A DNA stretch of 64,000 nucleotides, taken from the NCBI RefSeq assembly GCF_034087045.1, contig NZ_CP139247.1:434001-498000 (forward strand). The letters run 5' to 3'. The position numbers and the translations under genes are program-made. Source of the stretch: Chitinophaga sancti. Its GTDB lineage: Bacteria > Bacteroidota > Bacteroidia > Chitinophagales > Chitinophagaceae. Below the pieces are notes generated by a model. That model saw only the letters and a list, made by a program, of their open reading frames with translations, did not search any database and was not told where the DNA came from. The first letter of the stretch is position 1; each line of letters opens with the position of its first letter. Below are positions 17,122 through 25,893 of the stretch, one piece after another.

Positions 17122-19176
17122 TTAATTATTCTCAATAATTTTCACATCCCATGGCGCTAAGGTCAGGGTGCTTTTTTGATTCACCATTTTTCCTGACAAC
17201 AGTTCTTTGCCTGTTTCAAAAGGATAAGTCAATGTTTGAGGTGTGTCTGAGTAGTTAAACAAATAATGGATGGTGCGGCCGGCTGTGTTTTTCCCTGTTT
17301 TTGTAACCAGTGGGAAGTGTAATTGATGTGTAATTCCGGCATCTTGTGCACAATTCTCCATGATCTTTTCACAGAGTGCATTTCCCGGCATAAATGCGAT
17401 ATAAGTCGCAGTACCTTTACCATATTTGTTACGTGTAACAGCGGCATATTGCCCCCACTGTGCATGGTCGTAATACGCGAGTACTTTGGCAGTAGTAGGT
17501 GTCACTAACTCCATCCAGTATTTGATCTCATTGTTCTTTGCACCAAATGGATCACCTTTCAACCCCACATGTTCAGGCACTACGAACTGGCTGTAGTAAA
17601 TACCAGTTACCGCATTGATGCCACCCGGTTGTGGTGTATAACGTACCTGTACATTCTCATTAGAGAAACCGCTTTTGAAAGTATAAACGATATGCCCGCC
17701 ATTCTCAACATACTTATTGAGTCGCTGCAACAGGCTATCAGAGGCTGCGTACAAAGCTGGCACCACAATCATTTTATACTGGTCAAGATGATTGCTGGAA
17801 GGATCGATGAAATCAACACCAATATTCATACGATAGAGTGCATCATAAAATGGCCGCATGATATCATTGTATTTTTCGGGGACACCCCAACCAAAACTGA
17901 AGGCATTAAAGGCAGTATTGGCTTCATTGCTAAAAAACATGGCTACTTCATTCTTTTTGCTGAGATGTAGCAGATCTTTACTGAGTCTATCAAAATCTGC
18001 CCCGATCGTGATGGCTTCATTATAAGTAGGATTAGGTGCAAAGTCGTGACTCAGCAACCCTTTCCAGTAAGTTTCTGCACTATTATGAATAGAAGCCCAG
18101 TGCCAGTAACTCACCATATCTGCCCCACTGGCCAGATGACTGAAAGCCTGTAATCTTAACTGACCGGGATAAGGTGTCCAGTTCGCAAAACCCTGTGCTT
18201 CTGTTTCAATCACGAGATAATTCTGGCCACCTTTCATAGACCGGGCCAGATCGCCCCCTAAAGAAATTTCAGCGCCGGTCAACTGGTTCTGACTGGGATG
18301 ATATATATCAATGCCTGCAATGTCAAGTGCTTTAGCTGCGGCAAAGTGGTCTACCTCGTCCTGGATACCATAAGAATAACCTTTCCAGCTCAGGTCAAAG
18401 TTCTGTGTGATAAACTGATCCGGACGTTTGTACTCTCTCACGATCTTTGCCTGCCATGCCAGAAATTCTGTAACCAATTGTCGTTGAAATTTCGCAAACT
18501 CCGCTTTCACACTGGCATTCACAGAACCGTTCACAGAAGGAAAATCATCCCAAGAGCTGATGCGGTTACTCCAATAGTTCAATCCAAATGCATTGTTCAC
18601 ACTATCCAAAGTGATGAACTTCTTTTGCAGATACTCCACAAAAGCCTTTTGCACATTAGGTCCTGCGGTATTGTATGCTTTTGTTTCATTATCCACCTGG
18701 TACCCGATGATGGCAGGATGATCCTTCACATGTTCCATGATCTTCCTGATAATGCGTTCAGCATAATACCGGTAATGTGGATTGGTAATATCCATATTCT
18801 GCCTTGGACCGAATTGATTCTGGCCATAAGGAGTCGTGGCCAGTACATCAGGATACTTCTTTGCCAGCCATGCTGGTACAGCATAGGTAGGTGTACCCAT
18901 AATCACGCTGATACCGGCTTTGTGCATAGCATCGAGTACCCTGTCGATATGTGTGAAGTTGTATACACTATCAGACGGTTCTTCAGTGGCCCAAGTCGAT
19001 TCTGCTATACGCACCACGTTGATATGTGCGGCTTTCATCATGGCAATATCCTTATCCAGGCGGTCATAAGGCATATATTCATCATAATACGCAACGCCGT
19101 AGAGCAATTGCTCTTTCACCTGTGCAAAAGAAGTGAGCGCGGAAATGCAACATGCAGTTAACAATAGTTTTTTCAT
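17122..19176 (-). CDS. Glycoside hydrolase family 42 beta-galactosidase
   Basis: A 684-residue exported enzyme (signal MKKLLLTACCISALTSFAQ). The A-domain barrel shows GVAYYDEYMP near the start, the acid/base Glu in GYQVDNETKAYN (about 190) and the nucleophile Glu in VIETEAQGFANWTP (about 330). Trimerisation and C-terminal beta domains follow. GH42 enzymes remove terminal beta-galactose from oligosaccharides, here probably in the periplasm. ATG 19176 is chosen because the signal peptide begins there; the longer frame to 19233 covers a remnant of another gene. Together with GH3 it looks like the remains of a polysaccharide utilisation locus. Confidence 0.93.
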   Translation of the reverse strand: MKKLLLTACCISALTSFAQVKEQLLYGVAYYDEYMPYDRLDKDIAMMKAAHINVVRIAESTWATEEPSDSVYNFTHIDRVLDAMHKAGISVIMGTPTYAVPAWLAKKYPDVLATTPYGQNQFGPRQNMDITNPHYRYYAERIIRKIMEHVKDHPAIIGYQVDNETKAYNTAGPNVQKAFVEYLQKKFITLDSVNNAFGLNYWSNRISSWDDFPSVNGSVNASVKAEFAKFQRQLVTEFLAWQAKIVREYKRPDQFITQNFDLSWKGYSYGIQDEVDHFAAAKALDIAGIDIYHPSQNQLTGAEISLGGDLARSMKGGQNYLVIETEAQGFANWTPYPGQLRLQAFSHLASGADMVSYWHWASIHNSAETYWKGLLSHDFAPNPTYNEAITIGADFDRLSKDLLHLSKKNEVAMFFSNEANTAFNAFSFGWGVPEKYNDIMRPFYDALYRMNIGVDFIDPSSNHLDQYKMIVVPALYAASDSLLQRLNKYVENGGHIVYTFKSGFSNENVQVRYTPQPGGINAVTGIYYSQFVVPEHVGLKGDPFGAKNNEIKYWMELVTPTTAKVLAYYDHAQWGQYAAVTRNKYGKGTATYIAFMPGNALCEKIMENCAQDAGITHQLHFPLVTKTGKNTAGRTIHYLFNYSDTPQTLTYPFETGKELLSGKMVNQKSTLTLAPWDVKIIENN

Positions 19177-19180
19177 AACA

Positions 19181-19303
19181 TCAGCATTTAAAATTGAGTG
19201 ACACTTCCAGCGTGAATGGGCGTATGTAAGCACCCGTCATCAAAGAATTGTAGTATGAAGAAGCGTCGGTGATCAGCTCAGCACCATAAAATAAAGTGGG
19301 CAT
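19181..19303 (-). pseudogene. C-terminal remnant of a SusC-like receptor
   Basis: Forty codons ending in TGA at 19181-19183, 4 bp before the GH42 ATG. The translation (AELITDASSYYNSLMTG, then AYIRPFTLEVSLNFKC and stop) looks like the last strands of a SusC barrel, which end in patterns such as RxxTLxxxLNFKF. In-frame TGA lies just upstream at 19307-19309 and nothing SusC-like is seen further on. I infer a deletion removed a SusC(-SusD) pair. The short length leaves real doubt. Confidence 0.5.
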
Positions 19304-19459
19304 TATTCACATATAACTCGTAACCTCGCTTCACACAGAAGCAATAATAAGGCATTTTAGGAAAACCACAAATTCTTCCTATTTTTTGGAACTGATTTTC
19401 GTCAGTTTGTTTGGTCATGGATACTGATCTTCGTCAGGATCTGCGTTGATCGGAAAAAT

Positions 19460-19467
19460 TAACTTTG
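19460..19467 (+). promoter_or_regulatory. -7 promoter element of the U32 peptidase gene
   Basis: TAACTTTG matches TAnnTTTG and lies 32 bp before ATG 19499. It overlaps the region of the possible upstream start at 19469, favouring 19499. Confidence 0.5.
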
Positions 19468-19498
19468 CATGCCCGTCATGCCAACGGGATACACACAT

Positions 19499-20728
19499 AT
19501 GGACACAGAACTATTATCGCCTGCAGGCTCGTTCGAGGCTATGCAGGCTGCTATTAATGCCGGTGCAGACGCCATTTATTTTGGAGTAGAACAACTCAAC
19601 ATGCGCAGCCGTTCCTCCGGCGGATTTACCATCAGTGATATTGCGGAAGTAAGTGAACGTTGCCATACAGCAGGGGTAAAATGTTATCTCACGCTGAATA
19701 CGGTGATGTATGAATATGACATGCAATTACTGCAGGCGGTATTGAAAGCGGTAAAAGAAAACAATGTGGATGCAGTGATAGCGTCTGACTTTGCTGTGAT
19801 ACAGTCATGCGCAGTGATGGGTATTCCTCTGCACATATCCACACAGGCGAATGTGAGTAACCTGGAATCCGTACAGTTCTTCGCACGCTTTGCGGATACG
19901 ATTGTATTAGCGCGTGAATTAACGCTGAAGCAAATTGCTTTTATCTGCAACGAGATCAAACGCAAACAGATCAAGGGGCCTAACGGCGAACTGGTAAAGA
20001 TTGAGATCTTTGTACATGGTGCGCTGTGTATGGCTATTTCAGGGAAATGCTACCTGAGTTTACACAGCAAAAATGCCTCTGCCAATCGCGGTGCCTGTTT
20101 ACAAAACTGCCGCCGTAAGTATAAAGTGTCAGATGCAGAAACAGGAGAATCATTGGAGATAGATAATGAATACATCATGTCTCCACAGGATCTCTGTACT
20201 ATTAACATTCTTGACGAAGTATTGCAATCTGGTGTAACAGTACTAAAAATAGAAGGTCGTAGCAAAGGGGCGGATTATGTACATACCGTGACCACCTGTT
20301 ATCGTGAAGCGATTACTGCTATACAACAAGGTACTTACAATGCAGCAAAGGTCGAAGACTGGATGGCACGCTTATCCACCGTCTATAACCGTGGATTCTG
20401 GGAAGGCTACTACCTGGGTAGAGAAATGGGGCAGTGGACAAATAAGCCGGATTCAATCGCAACAGAGAAAAAGATTTACGCAGGTAAAGGCGTACGTTTC
20501 TATCCGCAGATCAAAGTAGGGGAGTTCTATATAGAAAAAGGCACCTTACAGCAGGGCGATGAATTGTTATTAACAGGTAATGCATTTGGGATGGAGAAGA
20601 TCAGTTTTGATACAGTGCTGGTGAATGGAGAGAAAAAGGACAAGGCGGTAAAAGGTGATAGCATAACATTTCCATTTCCTCATAAGGTGACAGCAACAGA
20701 TAAATTATATAAACTGACAAATGCCTAA
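19499..20728 (+). CDS. Peptidase U32 family protein (tRNA hydroxylation/YrrO-like)
   Basis: A 409-residue cytoplasmic protein. N-terminal motif LLSPAGSFEAMQAAINAGADAIYFG, then IFVHGALCMAISGKCYLS and the cysteine cluster RGACLQNCRRKY are typical of the U32 family. Members such as TrhP/YrrO act with an iron-sulphur cluster in prephenate-dependent tRNA uridine hydroxylation; older names call them collagenase-like proteases. A 4Fe-4S ferredoxin overlaps the end of this gene by 8 bp, which fits an iron-sulphur role. Which subfamily applies is not decided by the sequence alone. Confidence 0.85.
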   Translation: MDTELLSPAGSFEAMQAAINAGADAIYFGVEQLNMRSRSSGGFTISDIAEVSERCHTAGVKCYLTLNTVMYEYDMQLLQAVLKAVKENNVDAVIASDFAVIQSCAVMGIPLHISTQANVSNLESVQFFARFADTIVLARELTLKQIAFICNEIKRKQIKGPNGELVKIEIFVHGALCMAISGKCYLSLHSKNASANRGACLQNCRRKYKVSDAETGESLEIDNEYIMSPQDLCTINILDEVLQSGVTVLKIEGRSKGADYVHTVTTCYREAITAIQQGTYNAAKVEDWMARLSTVYNRGFWEGYYLGREMGQWTNKPDSIATEKKIYAGKGVRFYPQIKVGEFYIEKGTLQQGDELLLTGNAFGMEKISFDTVLVNGEKKDKAVKGDSITFPFPHKVTATDKLYKLTNA

Positions 20729-20945
20729 GATTATACATTACAGAGATAAATGTATTGGTTGCGGTATTTGTTTTGAGATGCAACCGGAGTTGTGGCGGAT
20801 GAGCCGTAAAGATGGCAAGGCGGTGTTGTTGGGGGCGGAGGAGAAGCGGGAGACGGATGTTTTGTTGGTGAATAACCTCCTGCTGCAGGAGGCAAAGGGA
20901 GTGGCAGCAGCGTGCCCGGTGAAGATAATAAAGACAGTAAGTTAA
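20721..20945 (+). CDS. Single-cluster 4Fe-4S ferredoxin
   Basis: A 74-residue ferredoxin. Cysteines 11, 14 and 17 (CIGCGIC) and the ACP cysteine near residue 64 form one 4Fe-4S site; there is no second cluster. The start overlaps the end of the U32 gene, so the two are translationally coupled and it probably supplies electrons or a cluster to that protein. The stop codon lies inside a terminator stem. Confidence 0.9.
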   Translation: MPKIIHYRDKCIGCGICFEMQPELWRMSRKDGKAVLLGAEEKRETDVLLVNNLLLQEAKGVAAACPVKIIKTVS

Positions 20946-20977
20946 AGAGTGTGCTAATGCACATTCTTTAACTTACT
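20936..20977. terminator. Bidirectional intrinsic terminator between ferredoxin and mug
   Basis: Nineteen-base inverted repeat (AGTAAGTTAAAGAGTGTGC and its near complement) around a TAAT loop between convergent genes. One A/T mismatch in the stem. It serves both strands. Confidence 0.75.
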
Positions 20978-21010
20978 ATAAGTAGCAGTAAGCCAAATCC
21001 TTTGTTCATT

Positions 21011-21514
21011 TCATGATGCTTTTATCGCCTTGTATAATTCCTTATAATGCACAACCAGATCACTGAGCGAAAATCCCCGGTTTAATCCACTGGTATTAGG
21101 CAGCACCCAAACTTTCGCACCACAAAATTCTTCGGCCTGCGCTCCCCATGCCACCTCTCTCTTTTGTGAAAAGGCTGTGTAAGCAGGTTTACCAAGAAAG
21201 GCAATATATTTCGGATTGTACAAGGTCATCTTAGTTTTGAATGCCTCAATAGCATCCGCAAACTCCTCTTTTTTCAACTCATCTGCACGGTTGGTGGCTC
21301 TCGCTACAGCAGTAGTAAGTCCATAACCAAAACTAACAATCGTTTTATCATCCACTGGTGCTATTTCATGTGGTGTAAAACCTGCCTGGTGCAATACTTT
21401 CCAAAAACGATTACTTCGTCCGGAGAAGTGATGTCCTTCCTCAGCAGATTTTAATCCCGGATTGATCCCGCAAAAAATCACAGTTAGTTTTTCGGCAATA
21501 AGATCATTTAACAT
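21011..21514 (-). CDS. mug: G/U mismatch-specific DNA glycosylase
   Basis: A 167-residue enzyme of the Mug/TDG branch of uracil-DNA glycosylases. Motif FCGINPGLKSA with the catalytic Asn, then GHHFSGRSNRFW, and the C-terminal LPNTSGLN motif (normally NPSGLN). It removes uracil or ethenocytosine opposite guanine. Length is normal. A -7 promoter element and a palindrome lie just upstream. The gene is convergent with the ferredoxin. Confidence 0.93.
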   Translation of the reverse strand: MLNDLIAEKLTVIFCGINPGLKSAEEGHHFSGRSNRFWKVLHQAGFTPHEIAPVDDKTIVSFGYGLTTAVARATNRADELKKEEFADAIEAFKTKMTLYNPKYIAFLGKPAYTAFSQKREVAWGAQAEEFCGAKVWVLPNTSGLNRGFSLSDLVVHYKELYKAIKAS

Positions 21515-21542
21515 GGGTGGTGTTTGTGTTGATTATTTTTTT

Positions 21543-21578
21543 TTCGAATTCAATCATTCGAAATTCATCACAAAAGTA
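21543..21578 (-). promoter_or_regulatory. Promoter and palindrome before mug
   Basis: Minus-strand TACTTTTG (TAnnTTTG) at 21571-21578. Between it and the mug ATG is a palindrome TTTCGAAT-6 nt-ATTCGAAA (21543-21564), placed where a repressor would block the start of transcription or a hairpin would form in the leader. Confidence 0.5.
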
Positions 21579-21608
21579 AATTTATTAAAAAGGTAAATCT
21601 ATTAAAAA

Positions 21609-21640
21609 ATGAGATCTCCCATTTATGAGATCTCCCATTT
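21609..21640. repeat. Two tandem copies of a 16-bp sequence
   Basis: ATGAGATCTCCCATTT occurs twice head to tail, each unit holding the palindrome GAGATCTC. Located between mug and the SDR gene. Function unknown; may be a duplicated binding site or replication slippage. Confidence 0.7.
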
Positions 21641-21699
21641 ATGAAAAACGAAACCACCTATGTTTGTGGAAGTCAGACTTTAAAAAGCAGTTCTTTTTA

Positions 21700-22773
21700 T
21701 CATGGAATAATCCTGTCTTTTCGCAGCTGATCAAACAATTCAAAGAATGAATCTCTCGTACTCTTATACGCTGTAAAACCTAACTTTCTACTCTTAGACA
21801 TATCCGTCATCACCTCAATAGGCCTTCCCAAATCCAGATCAGTATGCCATGCAGAAGCGACTTTCCCCATTTCAGTGTGCGCTAACCCATGCTCGTTTGC
21901 AATCTTTACCCACACGTCCTCATACGCGTTCAGTCTTTTTTCCAGCGGATGAATTTCTCCATCAAATCCTACTGGTTCAACACCAAAATACTTTGCTATT
22001 TCACCCCACATCCAGCTCCATCTAAACACATCTCCATTCGTCACATTAAATGCCTCATTCGCTGCCTCTGGTGTGGTACCTGCCCAGAGAATCTGCTCCG
22101 CGAGCATACGGGCATCTGTCATATCAGAAATCCCATTCCATTGCGCAGCAGAACCTGGCCATACAAAGGGTAGGCCTTCCTGCTTACAGATACTGGCATA
22201 CACAGCCAGGGTACTCCCCATATTCATGGCATTGCCCACAGCTTTACCTATAATTGTATGCGGGCGGTGAATACTCCAATTAAATCCATCTCTTGCGGCG
22301 GCAGCATACACTTCATCTTCCTGGCTGTAATAAAAGTTGTCCAGCGGCAATCTTGGATGTTCTTCATTGACAGGTGTCAATGGCAAAACGCCTGCTTTTA
22401 CATAAGCATCAAAAGGCCCCAGGTAATGTTTCAAACCAGTCACCAACCCTACATGACGTACAGATGTACGCGACGATAATACCTGCAATAAATTACGCAC
22501 CAGTGCGCCATTCACCCGTATATTTTCAGCTTCTGTTTCATTGCGCATCCAGGTAGTAAAAAACATATGACTGGGGGTTACATCCTTCAGTGCGGCTTCC
22601 AATGAAGTTATATCCAGCAGATCAGCAGCAACAGGTATCAATCCTTTTACATCAGCTTTTGGTGATCTGGAAAGCCCATAAGTGGTCCATCCATTTTCAA
22701 TCAGTAATGCAGATAGATTCCCTCCTGCAATACCACTGGCACCTACTACAAGTGCTACTTTATCCTGACTCAT
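21700..22773 (-). CDS. SDR-family oxidoreductase, PRISE/progesterone 5-beta-reductase-like
   Basis: A 357-residue NAD(P)-dependent extended SDR. Rossmann motif VVGASGIAGGNLSALL near residue 8-25; FFTTWMRNETE and the catalytic region DNFYYSQEDEV are as in the VEP1/PRISE enone reductases, where Tyr and Lys act in an atypical motif. It should reduce a C=C or carbonyl bond of a small molecule; the substrate is unknown. A damaged Crp/Fnr regulator lies 200 bp upstream in the same direction and may once have controlled it. Confidence 0.85.
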   Translation of the reverse strand: MSQDKVALVVGASGIAGGNLSALLIENGWTTYGLSRSPKADVKGLIPVAADLLDITSLEAALKDVTPSHMFFTTWMRNETEAENIRVNGALVRNLLQVLSSRTSVRHVGLVTGLKHYLGPFDAYVKAGVLPLTPVNEEHPRLPLDNFYYSQEDEVYAAAARDGFNWSIHRPHTIIGKAVGNAMNMGSTLAVYASICKQEGLPFVWPGSAAQWNGISDMTDARMLAEQILWAGTTPEAANEAFNVTNGDVFRWSWMWGEIAKYFGVEPVGFDGEIHPLEKRLNAYEDVWVKIANEHGLAHTEMGKVASAWHTDLDLGRPIEVMTDMSKSRKLGFTAYKSTRDSFFELFDQLRKDRIIP

Positions 22774-22790
22774 ATCAATTGGTTTTATTG

Positions 22791-22798
22791 CAAAATTA
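22791..22798 (-). promoter_or_regulatory. -7 promoter element of the SDR gene
   Basis: Minus-strand TAATTTTG, 17 bp before ATG 22773. Confidence 0.45.
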
Positions 22799-22976
22799 TC
22801 CTGTCCTGAGAAGACGAGGGTTGATCTGTGTCAAGAAAAATGTGGGTGGGTTTTATTGTAAAAATATCCAGGGATGAATAGATTGTATTAAGCAATTCCC
22901 TGGGCTTGTATTATCGCGTTTGATTACTTTTAATCCGGCTGAGTTTGTTTTGGGTAAGCCACTTTCAGGAAATGCA

Positions 22977-23552
22977 TTATGGCATCTTATTCCTTTTGAT
23001 CCTGCTAATAGTTTCTGGCGCAAGCCCCAGATAGGAGGCAATCAGTGTCTGAGGAATTCTTTTTATAATTTCAGGATGATGCTGTAAAAGATGTTGATAT
23101 TTCTCTTCCGCAGAATGCGTAATTGAGCTCATCAGCCGTCGCTCCTTAGTAACAATACTATTCTGATATAAAATACGAAAATACCGTTCCATCACTGGCA
23201 CCTTCACCAGCATGGCTTAATAATCTGCCAGCGTTATTTGCAACACATCTGTGTCTTCAATGGCTTCAATATTTAACTGTGCAGGGGTAGCAGACAGAAA
23301 ACTATAAAAATCAGATACTCACCAGCCTTCCCAGCCAAACAGGTTAATATGATCCTCTCCTTTATCATCCACATTATAAGACTTGATCAGCCCTTTGGCA
23401 ATAAAACTCAATTGTTTGCAGGTTTCTCCTTCCTGCAACAAAAATTGCTTACGCTTGAATTTTCTGGCAGTAAAGAATGTTTTAATAATTTCTTTTTCCG
23501 GGTCGGAGAGGACGATCTTTGCCGCAATATGGAAAAATAGTGTATCAAACAT
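22977..23552 (-). pseudogene. Crp/Fnr-family regulator interrupted by two nonsense codons
   Basis: One reading frame encodes a whole Crp/Fnr protein of about 191 residues: cNMP-binding N-terminus (RKFKRKQFLLQEGETCKQLSFIAKG), middle (VSDFYSFLSATPAQLNIEAIEDTDVLQI), and C-terminal helix-turn-helix (IPQTLIASYLGLAPETISRIKR). It is stopped by TGA at 23319-23321, where Trp is expected (EGWW), and TAA at 23217-23219, where Glu is likely. Both are single-base changes from sense codons (TGG, GAA). No frameshift. The two open pieces are unlikely to work alone. Confidence 0.88.
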
Positions 23553-23579
23553 TCGCTGGTGTTTTATGGAGGTCTAATA

Positions 23580-23587
23580 CAAACTTA
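23580..23587 (-). promoter_or_regulatory. -7 promoter element of the Crp/Fnr pseudogene
   Basis: Minus-strand TAAGTTTG, 27 bp before the start at 23552. The promoter is still intact although the gene is broken. Confidence 0.4.
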
Positions 23588-23756
23588 CGAAGCAGATTGC
23601 AAATGCTAAAGAATGATAAGGAGCGGAAAAAGCCCCCGGGGTACAGGATGAATCGGGTATTGTGGCAGCGGTAGTAAAGGTGATTCGGTAAATGACAGCT
23701 GATTAAGGGTGCATCCTTAATGAATAATGGATTTGTTGAGCATTACATCCAATTGC

Positions 23757-23782
23757 AAAAAAAGTCCCGGCATAGCCGGGAC
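23757..23782 (-). terminator. Intrinsic terminator after the initiator tRNA
   Basis: Stem GTCCCGGC / GCCGGGAC (23764-23771 and 23775-23782), 3-nt loop, followed on the minus strand by seven T (23757-23763). Confidence 0.92.
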
Positions 23783-23791
23783 CGTTATTTG

Positions 23792-23863
<72 letters not shown>

Positions 23864-23871
23864 ATGAGTCG

Positions 23872-23879
23872 CAAATGTA
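23872..23879 (-). promoter_or_regulatory. -7 promoter element of the tRNA gene
   Basis: Minus-strand TACATTTG (TAnnTTTG) 9 bp before the tRNA 5' end. Confidence 0.6.
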
Positions 23880-24528
23880 TGTAAACAAATATCATCCACC
23901 TAATCTATTTTCAAAATTCAGGCGATAAGATCTCCGGAAGCTTATAAAAAATGAGAGGTTGTCAATATAATTCAAGGAACAATTCATAACTATAGCGGGG
24001 CTTTCATAGTTGCTATTTTACCAATTGAGATATAAAAATTCAATAACTAATACATGCCATTTTATTTTAATTGTATAGCTTTATTATACATTTAACCTGC
24101 AAATGATACCCTACACCTCATACATCAACGCCTTTACATACTACTTCAAATACTGTAGCATTTAAATAAACCTATAAATCAACTTCATGAGAAGATTACG
24201 GCACACTAATACAATTAATATAATAAAATTCAGTTACAGAGAATCCACATAAGATATTTTGACGGTAATGTAAATAATATACTAGTAGTTCATAACGAAG
24301 AATAATCCATTTTTAAAATGGGTAAAGAGACTTCTTTTTTAAAAAAATATATTTTATATTTGTTTAAGACACAAATTACTATTCCACTACATAAAAAGAG
24401 AACCCAATTATACCTGATTATATAATATTAAAATAACCCTTTATTTTTTTGTAGCAGTCTATTTAAAGTTGCGCAACGACTCAAACAGGCTTTCTGCATT
24501 GTTTATTTTATCATTTAAATACCCAATC
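23880..24528. other. AT-rich intergenic region with the promoter of the M57-like gene
   Basis: No gene visible. TATATTTG at 24355-24362 matches TAnnTTTG and is the likely -7 element for the gene starting at 24529; the leader would be long (about 160 nt). The rest shows no clear structure. Confidence 0.55.
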
Positions 24529-25734
24529 ATGTTAACCAAGTTAACGGACATGAGACAAACCTTGTCCCAGCCGATCTATGCCCTATTGTTATCAGCCACA
24601 GTGCTGGCATCATGTAAAAAAGAAAACCAGATATCCCAAAGCACTAAACCAATTGGCGAACTGGCAACACTGACATCATTCATCACTGATGTTACAGGCG
24701 TAACTTCAAACAAAATTGTTTTTGATTCCGTAAAACAACAATTTATTGTAGGGGGAGACGTAATTCTTTCATTACAACAAGCAAAAGATCATTATTCAAA
24801 GGCAAACAGTTCTGGCGCCGAAGGGCGTTTAGGTCAACGACGTTATGCATTTATTGTAGGTAGCAATATTGCACCATCTATCACTGTGTATGCAGATCCT
24901 ACTATTCCTGCTGCCTGGTCTACGGCCCTGGATGCAGCTATCACGTCATGGAATAATATAGACTGCCTGGTAAAGATTACCCTTACTACTACAGCTGCGG
25001 GGGCCAGTATAAGAGTGGGTACATACACTGATGCTACTACTCCTACTACCGAATATGCCAGTTATCCAGATGCACTGGGTTATGCAGGTCAGTCAGTAAA
25101 TGTGAACCTCTATTACAATTCACTTACTGCGGATCAGAAAACCGCTAAAATCATACATGCATTTGGACATTGCTTTGGTTTTACACATACAGATGATAGT
25201 TCAACGGGTACTTCGATTCCGGAAACACCCGACGGAGATGCCAGTTCTATATTTAATACTAATCCAAGCGTGACCACCTGGAGCTTCTATGATTATATTG
25301 CTGCTGGTATCGTTTATCCAAATTACCCGGGTACCAAACGAATATTGCGATACTGGAACCTTTCAAGTTCCAGACATCTTTATACGCTTAACAGCGCTGA
25401 GTTAGGAGTTGCTGCTAATGGTTATTCTGCAGAACCAGGCACCAGTGGATATATATTCCCTACCCAGGTAACAGGTACTGTACCTTTATACCGTTATCAA
25501 ATAGGTACTACTGGTGATAGTTACTATACTACTATTCTTAATGATGCAGGATCAAGTGGATATACTTATAAAGGCATTCTTGGATACCTGTATACTACAC
25601 AGGTAGCAGGAACCCGCCCACTATATCATTACACATATCCCGGCTCGGTAAATTTCTATACTGTCAACTATGCAGAATTAGGCGCTGGTAGCGGTGCCTG
25701 GGTACTTCAAGCCCCTGTAGGTTACGTGTATTAA
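24529..25734 (+). CDS. M57-like (HEIGH-type) lipoprotein with DUF5648 repeats; catalytic Glu replaced
   Basis: A 401-residue lipoprotein: signal ending LLLSATVLASC gives Cys acylation. Residues about 95-260 match dual-action HEIGH metallopeptidases (M57): the zinc motif here reads HAFGHCFGFTHTD (His 210, 214, 220), with the three ligands kept but the catalytic Glu changed to Ala (GCA for GAA). The C-terminal 140 residues are DUF5648-type repeats (RHLYTLNSAELG, SYYTTILNDAG, NFYTVNYAELG), seen in surface binding proteins. It is probably a surface binding protein or an inactive protease. ATG 24550 is an alternative start. A strong terminator follows. Confidence 0.82.
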   Translation: MLTKLTDMRQTLSQPIYALLLSATVLASCKKENQISQSTKPIGELATLTSFITDVTGVTSNKIVFDSVKQQFIVGGDVILSLQQAKDHYSKANSSGAEGRLGQRRYAFIVGSNIAPSITVYADPTIPAAWSTALDAAITSWNNIDCLVKITLTTTAAGASIRVGTYTDATTPTTEYASYPDALGYAGQSVNVNLYYNSLTADQKTAKIIHAFGHCFGFTHTDDSSTGTSIPETPDGDASSIFNTNPSVTTWSFYDYIAAGIVYPNYPGTKRILRYWNLSSSRHLYTLNSAELGVAANGYSAEPGTSGYIFPTQVTGTVPLYRYQIGTTGDSYYTTILNDAGSSGYTYKGILGYLYTTQVAGTRPLYHYTYPGSVNFYTVNYAELGAGSGAWVLQAPVGYVY

Positions 25735-25737
25735 TAA

Positions 25738-25774
25738 AACGAGGCCGTATCTTTAGTAAGATACGGCCTCGTTT
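25738..25774 (+). terminator. Intrinsic terminator after the M57-like gene
   Basis: Seventeen-base perfect stem AACGAGGCCGTATCTT and complement around a TAGT loop, then TTTATT. The A-run on the other side also lets it work for the minus strand. Confidence 0.85.
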
Positions 25775-25893
25775 ATTGGGGTACCTAATGGAGAGAGGTA
25801 GTCCTTCATGCACTTCTGAGGAGGTCTATTTATTTTTGATACGCTCTCTTCAACGCAGTTGTTAACAATGCATTGGCAATGCCTAATGAATCC

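Noticed and set aside
18298..19161. Plus-strand ORF of 287 codons over the GH42 gene
   Set aside because: Antisense shadow rich in His, Cys and Ile; GH42 is certain on the other strand.
21609..21640. Possible CRISPR-like repeat
   Set aside because: Only two 16-bp units without spacers; simple tandem duplication.
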